Made by a program: the position numbers and the translations under genes. From Blastomyces gilchristii SLH14081 (lineage: Eukaryota > Ascomycota > Eurotiomycetes > Onygenales > Ajellomycetaceae), in NCBI RefSeq assembly GCF_000003855.2, contig NW_003101682.1, forward strand, positions 2,202,374 through 2,266,373: a DNA stretch of 64,000 bases, written 5' to 3'. Numbering within the stretch: position 1 is the first letter of the stretch; each line of letters begins with the position of its first letter. Positions 1 to 12,561 of this stretch are shown one piece after another. Below the pieces are notes generated by a model that did no database searches, had not been told where the DNA came from, and was given only the letters and a program-made list of their open reading frames with translations.

Positions 1-3000
1 ATTTGAAATAATCATGTCCTAGTTTCAGCTGAATTATAGATGAGAATATTTTCTTTTTACATTTAATTGAACAAGATTTCCACTTTGATTTTGTCTCAAA
101 TCTTGAATAATGTATACTCTTCTTTTGTTTCTGCCAGCTTTCATTTCACTTGTTTAAACAAGATTCTTTTATCTTTCTCTTTATGAAAGATCAGGACACT
201 GTTTTTTGAATAGATCTGCTTAATTCTGAACCCTTTTTCGCAGCTGAATCAGCCAATTCATTGCCATGAATATTCATATGAGCAGGAACCCAATGCAGAT
301 GAATTATCAGTTTTGATATTCTTCTCTTTTGAATTTTCAAAACAGAGTTTAAAATCAGTTCAAGATTCATTTGATCAATATGAATCTGACTATTTCTAAG
401 TCTTTTTAAAGCAGCTTGACTATCAGAGAATATTCATATCTCTTTCAAATCATTTCCTCTTTTATAAGACTTTATTTCAATGAGTTTGAAAGCTTTCACT
501 ATTGCAAATAGTTCAGCATCAAAGACTTCAGATTCACAGCCTAAATTCCAGAAATCTGAGATAATATTAATATTATCTTCAGTATAAGCAATGCCTGCGC
601 CTAATCTATTCAAATTCTCATTTTTTGAGCCATCTGAGTAGATCAGAATAGAGTCTTTTATATTAATTGTAGAGATCTTCTTCAAATGCTGTTCATATTC
701 TCTCTCTTTAGATAGTTCACTTATTTGTAAGTCTATGAGAGATTCCAGCTTTTCTCTCCAGAGAGATATCTTCTCATGATCAATTTTCTCAACATTTAAT
801 GAAGAAAATTGATTCTTAATAAGTGAACATAGTCTATACAGTTGAGAGGGCATTTTCTTTAAAGTATTATTCTCATTTCAATCAAGAAATCTATTTCAAT
901 CCAGTTCATTTCCTGAGTTAACTGATGAAAATGAAGAAGAGACTCTTTCTCTGATTATATGATTTGAGCTCATCTTCATGACTCTCAGAGCATAGTTTAT
1001 ACAGGCCTTTTCAAATTGAATAGCAGGAGGTGGAATTGAAGCTTCAATTTCCATTGCTTTAATAGGAGATGACTTGAATGCACTCAGAATTCTTCTCAAA
1101 GCTCTGTTTTGTAGACTTTGAAAGAGTTCAGTGAAGTTTCCTTGATTGTTTCATCAAACTTGAACTCTATAATCAGCTACTGAGGTAATACAGGCTATGT
1201 ATAACTGTCTCATAGCCTGAAAGGATAGACCTCTCTCAGTATTTGATAGTCTGATTATACTATTCAGTAGTCTCTCTGTCTTGATAATTCTTTGTTGAAT
1301 ATGATATTTAAAATTCAGCTTGAAGTTTAACCATACTCCTAGCTATTTAACATTTAAACCGGGTTTAATCTCTTTATTCAAAAGAGTTAGACTTAGTTCT
1401 TTCTCATTAAATCTGGGAAAAAAGTGAATTAACTCAGTTTTATTCATATCAAATTGAATTAGATTAATATCTGCTCTAACAAAGATTTTCTTTGCTGCTT
1501 TCTCAATCACTTCTAAGTTCTCTTTGATTGTCTTTGAACTGTAGAGTAGACCAATATCATCTATATAACTTGAAGATCTCACTATTTTCATCTCTCTATT
1601 CTTGAATGGATATGCAGTGTATATTGCAAATAAAACAGGTGAGATTGGAGATTCTTGTGATACTTCTATTTTTATCTCAGTTTTATCTTGTTTTCTTCCA
1701 TCAAAGAATAGTTGTATAATTCTTTTAGACATGAAACAATTGACTCATTTTATTAGAGAAAGTGGCAGTTTTAACATCTTCAAAGTTTGAATCATCTTAG
1801 ACTTTGACACATGATCAAATGCACCTTTTATATCAATAAAAACTGCAGTTGAGACCAGGCCTTCATGCTTTGCTACTTGAACATCATGAACAACTGAGAG
1901 AACAGTATCAATTGCAGAACATTGTTTTCTACCTCTCATTTGTTCATTAAATAGAAGAGAATCACTAATAGAGCTTATAAAAGATAATCTAGTAGCTATT
2001 ATCTTTTCTAGAATTTTTCTCAAATAGTTCAACAGAGATATTACTCTATATGACTTAGAAATTGAAGTCTTTCTATTAGGTTTTGCAAGGATTACTCCAG
2101 TAGCTTCTCTCCAGCATTCAGAATGATAACCATTTTTTAAGAGATTGAAAAAGAGCTCAAAATATTCATTCTTCAAGTAGGAATATGTGTTTTGAATAAT
2201 TGAGTGATTAATTGAATCAGGCCCTGCAGCAGTTTAATTGAACTTGAGAATATTGCTGACTCTAGTTCATCATATGTAAGCTCAGGCCATTCCCAGTTAT
2301 TTTCATCAATATATTCATGAAATGACATATTCTCCTCTTCTAAATGTGATGATGAGTTTTGAAAGAGAATTCTCATAAAAGCTTGACATTTTTCCTCAAA
2401 AGAATTTGCTGTATATAATTCATTCTGAAATTCATATTCTAAGGTTGGAAGCTTTGCTACACTTCTTGTTTTAGTATAGTTGAAGGCTTTGAAAACTTCT
2501 TTTCCTTGTGCTTCTTTAAGAAATTTGTTCCAGCAATCTGTTTTGGCTTTTTTAATATCTGAAAAATATTCATTTTGAATAGCTTTGAACTCTTCATCAG
2601 ATATTAAGTGATTCTTTCAATCTCTCTTAGCAGTGGCTAATTGCTTTCTTTTAGAAGTGATATTCTCATTTCACCAAGGTTTGAAATACTCAGAAGACTT
2701 TTTCTTTGGAATATTTTCTTCAATACTTGTTAGAAGAATAGATGTAATCAGCTTTGCTCTATTCTCAAGTATTTCATTTGATATATCTTGACTTTGATTT
2801 CAATAGAGCTCATTCTGTCTTACAGATTTCAGCTGTTTTACTCTTTCTTCAACTGCTTTTCAATCAGCTTTTTCAAAGTTATACTGATTAGAGAGAAGAG
2901 GATTTTCACTTCTTTGTTTTTCACTCAGTTCAATATCAAATTGAATGATCTCATAACCCGATCCTGAGGTTTCATTTGAATCAATAAACCAGTTTATAAG

Positions 3001-3666
3001 TCTTTTTTCAATTAGATTTTGTGACATGAAAGTTAGATCTATAATAGATTTCTGTTTCATGCCTTTTCTAAAGAATGTTTGTTGATCAGACTTGTTAACT
3101 AAATCTATTGAATGCTTAAAAGTTCATTCAACCAGTTTATCCGCTCTTACTGCTCTTGTGCACTCTGAGTTCCATCAGAGATGATGTGCATTGAAGTCTT
3201 CTGCAATTATAGAGTTTTTTAAGGGAGTTATATTCAAAAATCCTCTATCAATTGTCCAGGTATTGTTGTTTTCTTTCAATGATTTTTCATTATAGATATT
3301 TATAAGTTGAATAGTATCAAACTCATTATCTTTATCTATAATGTCACCCACTAGAATGTCAGAGTCAGATATGATATCAAATCTCAGATTAAATTGATAT
3401 CTTGATCTTTTTCTCCCATAGATTGCTACTCTTGATTTTATCTCAGATTTTTCAGGAAGAAAGCAGTAATAGCTTGGATGAGAAATGCTGTACTTTTGCT
3501 CAGTATCAAAATTTGGTTCTTGAAGAAGTACAAAGTCAACTTTTTGTTCAAATACAATCTGAAGACAAGAATAAATACAATTTGAGTTTCTATCCACATT
3601 ATTTTGAATAAATGTGACTTTTGAAGAGTTTTTAAACTTTTTTTGTTGTTTTTGTTGTATATTCAT
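1..3666 (-). pseudogene. LINE L1 ORF2: APE endonuclease, reverse transcriptase, RNase H (broken, partial)
   Basis: ORF2 would nick the target and copy LINE RNA at the nick. ATG at 3666-3664. Endonuclease motifs are visible at 3666-3175: FIQNNVDRN near the start, LLQEP, and DFNAHH just before a TGA where L2 and L3 also have damaged Trp codons. RT follows: YRVISLL, the metal-binding block FIDIKGAFDHV and the catalytic YIDD at about 1560. RNase H lies at 853-434 with IYSDGSKN and a later DAELFAI. Frame is lost once near 2235, where L1 has one base fewer than L3, and several Trp codons read TGA. The remaining C-terminus (a CxxC...H...C motif in L2) lies beyond the window. Not functional as it stands. 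Confidence 0.85.
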
Positions 3667-3695
3667 ACTAAAAGAGAGTGAAGATATAGTAGAAT

Positions 3696-5285
3696 CTAAT
3701 CACTATCACCAGATAGTAGATTATAACTATTTTGAAAAGCGGGAATCTCAACTGCTTGCATTCTATCTAGTTTATTATCAGAGTCATTTCTCAATTCTCT
3801 AATCTTAACAGGTGTTTGAGGATTCAAATTCTGTTTACATTTAGCTGAAGAATTGGAGTTTGAAGATCTAGATAGTTGAGAGTTTCTTCTTTTTAAGCTT
3901 GCAGTTGTGGATTTACTAGCTTGACTTTTCTCTTCAGTTTTAGATTCACTTTGAGCTTCATCTTTTCTCCAGTTCTTCTGAGTTCTTGGAGCAAATACAC
4001 ATTCTTTTGAGCTAGATGCATGTTTTTCTTTGCAATTGGAGCACTTAAGCAGAGTATGTTGACATATTTCACCTCTTTTTGAGCATGTTTCACATTTATG
4101 CTCACTAGTTTTGTGATCTCTAGCACAGAATGTGCATTTTGAGTCTCTGAAATAAGAGATTGCAAAGTGTTCATATCTTTGACAGTTTGAACACTGTGTT
4201 TGAGCTTTGAGATTCATTCTTGAATCTTTGTATTCATGAACTCTCATTTTCAAACCTGCTACTCTTACTTCAGAGATTCTTGATTGTTCAAGTGTCTTTG
4301 TATATACTAGAACAGAGGCATTTCTTCTGCTCTGTCTGAACTCAATTGAATTAAGTCATACAGGCTCTTTTCTCAGTTAAATAGAATTGTATTCTTCTAA
4401 TTCATTTTTGAGAAGCAGCATTCCTTTCTCACAGTCAAAAATTTCAACTGGAATATCATGAAGAATGAATTTGTCCCACTTTTCATCACTTTCAGATAGA
4501 ATTGTTGTATTCAGTAGAGATTCTATTGCTGATTTTCAGAGATTCTCATTCTGAATGAGGAATTCTGCACTGAATTCAGGCATTGTAGTCAAAATAATAG
4601 AGTTTCCAAAGAAAGATGGCTCAATTGAAGCTATGACTGGTTTTTGAACTTCAATATCAGTCATTAACTGAGAAAAGAACTGCTGGTTAATTTCATTTCT
4701 AATTCTGAAAATGAGATTTGAGTTTAGCTTGTTTTTTTGCAAGCTCTCCTGATTTGAGACTTTGAGAATAAGTCTTCTGTTTCTGGAGATTTGAAAGTTC
4801 TTCTCTTTTTGCATTTCTTTTTTTTCCTTTCTATGAACAGAGGTCTGAGAAATATTCTTCTCAGATTTCTCAGAATTTTGAGCAGATTTTGAACTAGCAG
4901 GTTTGAAGACAGCAGATTCTGCTACTTGAGCATATGTTTTCTTCTGATTTGAAGAAGAAGATGAAGAAGTAGAAGATGAAAAAGAGTCAGTGACTGTACT
5001 GGAAGATTTCAATGTTTTTTGAATTGTGTTTGAAATTCCAAGTTTGAACTTGATCACTTCTTGTAGTTGTCTAGCCTGAGTATGAAGAATTAACAGAACT
5101 TCTTCATTCTCCTCACTAAGACACTGTTTTCCAAGAATTTTGCTTGCTTTTTCCAGTTCCTGTATTTCAAGAACTTGTTGTTTCTCTATTTCTTCCTTCT
5201 TTCTTCTCTTTAGAATTTCAATCTCAGGAATGGCATCTGGGAAAACATCTTTTTCCACATCAACTGAGTGTACTCTTGAACTCAT
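3696..5285 (-). pseudogene. LINE L1 ORF1: gag-like RNA-binding protein with zinc knuckles
   Basis: Frame of 530 codons. I take the ATG at 5285, matching L2; an upstream GTG at 5294 is not needed. The N-terminal third is charged and probably coiled coil, followed by a Ser-rich stretch near 4990-4920. Cys/His knuckles lie at about 4215-4010: CSNCQRYEHF, CTFCARDHKTSEHKC, CETC, CSNCKEKHASSSKEC. In LINEs such proteins coat the element RNA. Three in-frame stops break it: TGA at 4535, TAA at 4376 (CAA in L3) and TGA at 4355. There is no frameshift. The first knuckle's last Cys reads Tyr. ORF2 starts 29 bp downstream. Confidence 0.85.
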
Positions 5286-5300
5286 TTTACTCACTGAATG

Positions 5301-5483
5301 AAAAGTTGGTCAGACTGTTTCAATTGAGAGATTTATCAGTATATTTTCAAATGAAAAGTTGGTCAGACTGTTTCAATTGAGAGGTTTATTAATCTATTTT
5401 CAAATGAAAAGTTGATCAGACTGTTTCAGTTGAGAGATTTATTAGTCTATTTTCAATTGAAAAGTTGGTCAGACTGTTTCAAA
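5301..5483 (-). repeat. 53-bp tandem repeat in LINE 5' UTR, four units
   Basis: The core AAAAGTTGGTCAGACTG recurs at 5301, 5354, 5407 and 5461, spacing 53-54 bp, directly upstream of ORF1. The same array has three units in L2 (24631-24761) and two in L6 (51128-51204), so unit number varies between copies. Confidence 0.9.
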
Positions 5484-7035
5484 AGAAGAATGAAAGACTT
5501 TTGTGTATAAAACACCTGATTTTTTTTTCACACTAGTTCAGTAACTAGGTTAGATTTTTGAAGAGAATCTAATAAACTAAAAGTGATTTTTAAGATAAAT
5601 CAATAAAATCTTTACAAACTCTTTCTTGGGATACAGTGAGGAAAAGTATGATATCAATTGATAATAAATCAGATGATATGACAGTTTTTGAGAGAAAAAC
5701 TGACAAAAAATAAGTCAATTTTTTGCAGAGAAATTGATTAAAACTATTCAATTTTATTCTAAATCATCCAATTCTCCTCACACAACAAGTGTGCAACTCA
5801 AATCAGTCAATAAAGAGTATAAAAGAGAATTAAGTATTAATGAAAGCTCTTCAGCCACTGAAAAAGTAATTCTTACTTAAAAGAATATGAAATTATGACA
5901 GAAAACAACTCTGTTTTTAATTCTTTGTAAGAATATTGTATAAAACTCAGAGAAAAACACCTTACTTTTTCAAGAGAAGTAAAAAACTATTTCTAAGATC
6001 TTTTTTTTTTTGCATTAACTGCTGCAGAAGAATGAGATAGAAACTGCTAAGATATGCACTACTAGACTGGTCGCTGGGACCATGAATTTCACATTTGGTT
6101 TCATTTGGTCTGGTCCCATACATTTCTTGGCGTGAATCCCGCTGGGACTGACTATCAAAAAAACATGTAAAGTGACTATATATCAGATCTTAAAATGGAA
6201 CCATGACTTGAAAAAAATGAGAAAGTGATCTCATTTGATCTCATTTAGTCCCATTCTTGGCATAAAGTTACTATTTTTAGACATTTTAAGGTTTTTTTTA
6301 GACTATTTTTAATTTTTTAAAAAGTAATGCTTTTTGATAATGCTCAAATGAGATTTAAAGTCATTTAAAGCACTAAAAATAATTTAAATTGAGAAGTGGA
6401 AATCATGGTCTCATTCAGAAAACAACTCTGTTTTTAATTCTTTGTAAGAATATTGTGTAAAACCCAGAGAAAAACACCTTACTTTTTCAAGAGAAGTCGA
6501 ATTGGTAATGAGACTATCAAAAAATCTGGTCCTGGTCTTAGACACGGTCACACGGTCAGTCTATGCACTACTGTATACTCTCTATCAAGACTTTCCCTCT
6601 TCAGAGTCTTGATATTATAGAGAATATAAGTCTGTTTCTATATAATAATGTAAATATTGTCAGCGGGATGTAGAGGAACTGGTTATTTATATCTCAAAAT
6701 AGAAGACTTTGTCAATGATTATATCAATATAGAGTTAATTCTCAAATTCAATAGAAACCTAGTGTTGCTGTTCTCAATCCCTTGCAGAATCTATTGAATA
6801 TTGAGGTATTAAAACTAGATTTAATATATCTCACTGTGCAGGGATCAAAGGCTCAGTCAGACCTTGGGGTATACTGATTTTATAGTTGTTGATGTGCTGT
6901 TGACTCGTTGTCCACTGATTATGTATTGAATGCTGTTGCCGAGGTATCTTTTTGTATCGTTCTGCTGGGGATGGGCCAGATTGAGAGGGGTAGTACAAGG
7001 GTGAGACTTGGTGTTGAAGTCTAGATACACAGGCG
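5484..7035 (-). other. LINE L1 5' UTR (interrupted by element M1)
   Basis: No coding sequence. Apart from the M1 insertion, it aligns in reverse complement with 23590-24630 of L2. The outermost part (about 6850-7035) keeps CpG sites and GC-rich stretches that L2 has lost. The open frame at 6857-7162 runs across the LINE/LTR junction and is not a gene. Confidence 0.75.
6064..6562. mobile_element. M1: 499-bp non-autonomous TIR element (MITE-like)
   Basis: Absent from the same place in L2, so it is an insertion. It is flanked by ATGCACTACT at 6054-6063 and 6563-6572 (10-bp target duplication). Ends are imperfect inverted repeats, AGACTGGTCG at the left and AGACTGACCG in reverse complement at the right. 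No coding capacity. A second copy (M2) lies at 19455-20343. A 9-10-bp duplication suggests mobilisation by a Mutator-like transposase, which is inference. CpG survives near both ends while the middle is AT-rich. Confidence 0.75.
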
Positions 7036-7173
7036 ACGGACCGTAGTAGCAGCTGAGAATTGATGATTGAGAATGGCTGAGAATTGAAGTGTATGCATTT
7101 GAGAATGAAGCAGTTGAAATCTGTGAAGTGTAATGAAATAGTCTATATAATTGATCAGACACAGTCTGTCACA
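7036..7173 (-). repeat. G1 3' LTR, truncated
   Basis: The U3 start reads TGTGACAGACTGTGTCTGAT in reverse complement from 7173, matching other LTRs of the family. Only about 138 bp remain before LINE sequence begins. CpG sites present in the 5' LTR at the same place are lost. Confidence 0.75.
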
Positions 7174-10100
7174 TTAGCCCTCTCTTTTCAGAAGCAGTTC
7201 TCATCAGTCAAGAGTCACTGTTTCAGATAATATAAAACTCAGAGTTCAGATCAGGCAATTATACTTAAACTATTTCATGAGATATTGTCAGCTGCAGCTG
7301 TGAGATCTCTTATCAAGAATATTCTCAATCTCTCACTCAAGCTCATTATCTTCTTCTCTGATGCCTGGTGACTGCAAGTTGAAAGTCAGTTAAGAAGAGA
7401 ATGAGTCAGTGACAGTGTGACAGAGCAAGCTTGTGTAAAAGACATTATAAATCTCTGATAATATGTTAAGACAGTAGTTATGACTATCTAGAACTTCTAT
7501 CACTTTATACTTAATATGACAGTAATTCAGTGTACAAGATGAACATGTGATCTGTATATTCTTAAGATTTAATCACACTAAGTCTTCTATCTTATATTGT
7601 TCAGTGAAGTCTTGATGAATATTGATTTGATTCTCTTAATCTTGTTTCACAGTTGTCATGAAGACCTCTGCTCAGTTACAGATATCTCAGAGCTTTGTTA
7701 CTTTATTATCAGTGTTCTGAATCAGACTGCAGAGATTCAGTGTGAACTGTGTAGTCTCTAGAAGATTTAATATCTTCATATAATAACTGTGTGTAAGAAA
7801 GAACAGACTTATGTCTGTTGAAATAACATCTTATTCATTGATAGCAACCTCTGTGTGTAGAAGCAGGTTATATCAATCATCTTATAAGTGATTATAGAAC
7901 TTATAGAGATAATTCTTTACAGTCTGAATTATCTATTCTGATGCATTATCAGTCTCAGAGTGATAGACAGTTGATAGATAGTATATAATCTTGAGAACTT
8001 GACAGATTCTTGTTCAGAGAGTACTCATAAATTAATGACTCTGATTCAATACTATAGATCTCAGTAATTCATGCATTCAATAGAACAGACTCTGTAAAAA
8101 AGCTTCAGTGACTTGTTCAGTATTTATCTTATTACAAGGTTTCAATATTACATCTTTACTCAATCAATTCACAATGATCAGAATGTTTCTACAACTCTTA
8201 CTCTCAGAGAGATTAATAGTGAAGTCAATTATCACATTTCATCAGATTCTATCAGAGATATTGAGTGATTTCAGCAGGCCTTTTCTACAGTTCTTTTATG
8301 AGATGATGAAAGAACAATAGTTGCAGTTTCAGACAAAATGTCTGATGCTATTTAATATTTCAGATTAGTAGAATTCTTGAGAGATCATTCAATACAGTTA
8401 TTCACAGTCTGAATAATCAGTTATATATGAATCATGCATCTCTTGCATTATTCAGGTGTGTAAGAGTTCAGAGTAAGAGACTCAGCATCATTTACAGAAT
8501 CACAGAGCATTACTGTCATCTATTGAACATTTTAAGATATCAGTCTTTGTATGTAATTCTGAAGAGAATTGAGATGCTTCTTATTATACTGCTTCAGTGA
8601 GAGTTTGAAGAAGTTCATCAGTCTGAGCTGCTGTATATCACAGTTTATTTAGTGTAGAAGAAGTGAAGATATCAGTGTCAGTTCAGAGAGAGAATGTTCT
8701 AATCAGAGAAGTGTGTATAGTGTTATAAGTGGTCTCATCATGATTAACTAATATCTTTGAGTTCAAGAGCTAATGTTCTCAATTCATTCAGTGCATGTCT
8801 GTCACATCAGACAGCATATCTTGTTCTCATCACAAGAGTGCATCTGTCATTGAGTTCTGGCTGTCAGAGTGATAGTGTATTGTAAAATGAAAGTGGCTTA
8901 GAAACTCAGATCATCATATCTGTCATTCAGTGAGTTTACAGATAGTTATGAAGTATTTGAGATTCTTATAATCTGTGATTATCTCAAATTTGAAGACACT
9001 TGGAAGTTCAGAGTCTCATTCTTCTAGATAGTATATGATTATAAGAAGTTTCTTATCATAGATCTTGTAATTGCATTCAGCAGAACTCAGTTTCTTAAAT
9101 ATGAAGATGTATGATTGTAAGACATCTTCATTATCATATTACAATATAGCTTCTTCTGTGATATAATAAGAGAAATCAGCTTCAACAACTGTCTTGTGAT
9201 CAGAATTAAATATTATTAGTAGAGAGATATTAATAAACATCTTCTTCATCTGTGTAAATACAGCTTCAGTATCTGCTGATCATTGAAATACTGAGTTCTT
9301 CTTAATAAGTTCTATAAGTGATCTTGTGATATCTGAGAAGTTTCATATAAATCACTGATAGAAGTTAGTGAATCTGATAAAGCTTTATACATCTTTCACA
9401 GTGTACAGAGCCTCTCATTCAAGAATAGTAGAGACCTTCTCAGAATTCATTCAGATTCTCTTATCAGCTTCTATGATAAAGTCTAGATATTTTATACTTT
9501 TAATTTTAAAATCATACTTGTCTATATCTATTGACAGTTCTGCTTTCTGTAGCTGTTGTAATATCTTTCACACATGTTCTTAGTATTCTTTTCTGAATTC
9601 ATTAGTGAAGATGAGAATGTCATCAAGATATACAGATGTGAATTTATCAAGGAAATCTTGAAGTGCTCAGTTAACATACTTCTGAAATATACTGAAGATA
9701 TTAGTCAGTTCAAAGAGTGTGACTACTCATTCAAAGAGACTATATTATGTTCAAAATGCTGTAAGTCACTCATCTTCTTCAGCAATGCAGATCTTATGAA
9801 ACACAGTGATAATATCTAACTTTGTAAACTATTGAGCTTGTTCAATGTGAGCTAGAGTTTTATTGATAAGAGATAAAGAATAACAGTCCTTCTTTATTAA
9901 TCTGTTCAATTCTTGATAATTCACACAGAACTGAAGTTCTTCACCTGATTTCTTTGCAAAGAGAATAGAGACTGCAGTGAAAGAGTTACTAACATGTATG
10001 AATTCTTTATTCAACAGATCATTGAGTGTCTTTTGAAGAAGAAGAAGTTCATCTTGAGATATGTTATAAAGAGAATCTTATAATGATTTAGAGTTCTTAT

Positions 10101-11951
10101 CATTCTTCTTTTTCAACTTAATACTGTGGTTCACTTCTGAACCTTATAAGAGATATAGATTTGTAGCATTATTATCTTGTCAGAAGACATCTAGATATTC
10201 ATGATATTATTGAGAAAGTTTTGTATGAGAATCTGTTATTATAACACAGGATAACTTTTCTAGAGCCTTTTTAATATTGATCAGACTGGTGAAATAGATT
10301 GATACATAGTTCTGCTATCAGTGATTCTTTCAGTGACTTCTTTTTCTAAGCATTTTATAGATGTTGACAGAAATCTGTGTCAGATTCATAGTCTTGTAAA
10401 TGTCATTCTCATGAACTCTATCATTGTTAGGGAATATTAAACTCCTGTTTTAAGTGTTTAACAAGATGCCTTGTTCAGATAGTCAGGCAAGTTCTAATAT
10501 AAGATTATAATCAAGATTATCAACTTCATATATATAGATGTCTTCACACTGATATTCTCTGATATCTATGTTTAGATTCATTATATAACAGGTGCAAACA
10601 TCTTTTGAATCATTAAATTCTGCAAGAAGTCAGGGTTTTGATAAGAGAATATGCTGAAGATTATAATATCTTATGACTGAAGATTTAATCATTGTATAGT
10701 GAAATAGACCACTGTCTATCATAGCTTTCATATTATACATGTTATTAATTACAGTAGATACAAGAATTGCATTCATTGTTATTTTCTCTTCAAATCATTG
10801 TTATCTGATCTCTTCAAGCTTCTGTGTATAAATTTGAACAGAAGTTAATCTTTTCTCTGTTTCACTGAGATATCTTTGTAGTTATCTTCTGAATCTTTCT
10901 TCACTGCAATGTGGTTGACACGGACAGACACTGATTCATTCTTTGAATAAGAAGACACTGATCTTTCTCTTGATTGAGAAGACATATAGATTAATTAACA
11001 GTTGAAAGCAATGTGTTCTGATCAGTTACAGTTGATGTATACTTTACATTAACATTGATCAGTGACTTCTTCAGAAGTGATCTCAGAAACTTGAAAATCT
11101 GTTTGAACAGTGGAAACTCTTGCTTATATATAAATATTTGAGTCTACTCAATTCATAGCATCTGCATCATTGTTAATCTTTGACACAGATGTATAAGTAT
11201 AACATGTTCTATCACTGTTCTGTATACTCTTGAGCTCGATAAGACAGTCATTCAATGTCTGAAGTTGTATGCAGAAATCTTTATAAGTCTGGTCTTCATC
11301 TACACTTACAAGAGCCTGTAAGAGTTTGAGAGTTAATGTCTTCTTGAGTATGATAATCTTCATTCAATTCTTTCAAGATTGATCACCTGCTTCTAGAATC
11401 TTAGTGTCAAAGTCAGGAATAAATGTTGTGAGAGAAGTGTTTCTCTGTTAAGTACTCTATAATCAATCTAACACTTTCTGTTGCATGGCAGTGTCTTGAA
11501 ACAGAATATCAAGATATTTGATGATATTATCAGACATTCACAATGCTGATTCACATGCTTTTATTCATGAATGAAACTTCTGTTTCACACAATTCTTCAA
11601 TTATTTATTGATATATCAATCTTGATTAATCAGTGAACTGATGACATCTTTATTCACACTCAGTTTTATGAGTATTTTCATTCTCCATGATGAGTAGAGA
11701 GTGAGATCAGAAGTATTAAAATATATGAGAGTATCTAAGCATTCTTTCAGTGCTTTTATACTCAATTCTGTAGATGTTGAAATTGCATGAGTTTCTTGTT
11801 ATAATAATTGTTGAATCTCTTCATATTAATGTTGTTAAGTTGCATACATATCAGCTATTTATTACTGTTATAATTTCAACATTGCTCAGAGTCACTGTAA
11901 TATCACTTCTATACTCATATTCAAGAGTTCTCTTATATTATCATTAGACAT
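7174..11951 (-). pseudogene. G1 gag-pol: gag, protease, RT, RNase H, integrase, chromodomain (broken)
   Basis: Reading from 11951 (ATG; the first residues match MSNDNMREL in G5): gag with a CCHC knuckle near 11045-11005, protease near 10790-10620, RT from about 10014 (SILFAKKSGEELQFCVNYQ, later FHKIC and a YLDD-type box), RNase H about 9250-8880, integrase about 8560-7440 and chromodomain about 7370-7290. The order RT-RNase H-integrase is diagnostic of Ty3/gypsy. Many stops and some frameshifts; the longest open stretches are only 60-80 codons. Two Arg codons of the RT block LRFCVxYR read CAG and CAA here but TGA in G2 and G3, opposite outcomes of CpG mutation. Confidence 0.8.
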
Positions 11952-12253
11952 GTTGTTCATTGAGTGTATAATATCTGTGAAATCTTGAAGAAGTGTAATT
12001 ATATGAATATCTCATATATCTAAGTATCAGAACTCTTAGATCTTTCACTGATATTATCTTATAAGATCTTATTACAGAGTTAGAGTGACTGATAAGCAAG
12101 CTTCTATCTAAGAACTCAGTGTTTACTTAACTATGTTTCTCTTTCTTACATGTTATTATGTGTTTGAATATCTCTCAATGAATAATTATTTCTAATGAGA
12201 AGATGATATATGAATAATCATTTCTAATAAGAAGATGATGAATGTTTCTCTAG

Positions 12254-12561
12254 TATAAGAGGCCTACACTGAATAGATTAGTATGATATTGATAGATCTT
12301 ATATAATAAAGAGAAAAATGTTAGAGAAGAAAAAGAAAGAGAAAGTATGAGAATCAGTGATTAAAGTGAATATTTATACATATATGTGATGATGTATGTA
12401 ATGAAGCTTCAGAGTGGAAGAATCTATACATATTAATAGCAGCTGAGAATCAGTGATTGAGAATGACTGAGAATCAGAGTGTACATGTTCAAGAATGAAG
12501 TGGTTCAAATCTGTGAAGTGTAATGAAATAGTTTATATAATTGATCGGGCGCAGCTCATCA
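12254..12561 (-). repeat. G1 5' LTR
   Basis: About 308 bp. The outer U3 end keeps two CpGs (GATCGGGCGCAG at 12543-12554). The inner end reads TATAAGAGG where TGTAAGAGG is expected, a single G-to-A change at the terminal CA. Confidence 0.8.

Larger units (their letters stand above)
1..7035 (-). mobile_element. LINE copy L1 (Tad1/I-type non-LTR retrotransposon), 3' end outside the window
   Basis: Minus-strand non-LTR retrotransposon with, in order, a long 5' UTR (7035 to 5286), ORF1 (gag-like) and ORF2 (endonuclease, RT, RNase H). The window starts inside the ORF2 C-terminus; by comparison with L2 about 0.3 kb of ORF2 and the 0.37-kb 3' UTR are missing. The 5' edge is placed near 7035, where LINE sequence gives way to a truncated gypsy LTR, so L1 probably inserted into that LTR. 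It is the best-preserved LINE here: ORF1 has three nonsense codons and no frameshift, ORF2 one visible frameshift plus scattered TGA codons. RNase H after RT and a fungal-looking host place it with Tad1/I-type elements; the exact clade needs a tree. Confidence 0.85.
7036..12561 (-). mobile_element. Ty3/gypsy chromovirus copy G1
   Basis: Minus-strand LTR retrotransposon: 5' LTR 12254-12561, gag-pol 11951 to about 7200, 3' LTR cut short at 7036-7173 by LINE L1. It sits immediately beside leader and LTR sequence of a sister copy (G0), so it probably inserted into G0. It shares with G5 a duplicated leader block (a roughly 34-bp unit repeated at 12175-12245), making the two one subfamily. Full-length relatives here are 5.6-5.9 kb. 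Confidence 0.85.

Noticed and set aside
5301..5483. CRISPR-like regularly spaced repeats
   Set aside because: Spacers are themselves similar between units; it is a simple 53-bp tandem repeat in a LINE 5' UTR of a eukaryote.
6857..7162. 101-codon open frame on the minus strand
   Set aside because: Crosses the junction of a gypsy LTR and the LINE 5' UTR; no protein features.
8108..8320. Open frames on the strand opposite to gypsy pol (8108-8320, 9368-9819, 33978-34193, 39733-39948, 58515-58754)
   Set aside because: They are antisense shadows of integrase and RT segments of the gypsy copies.
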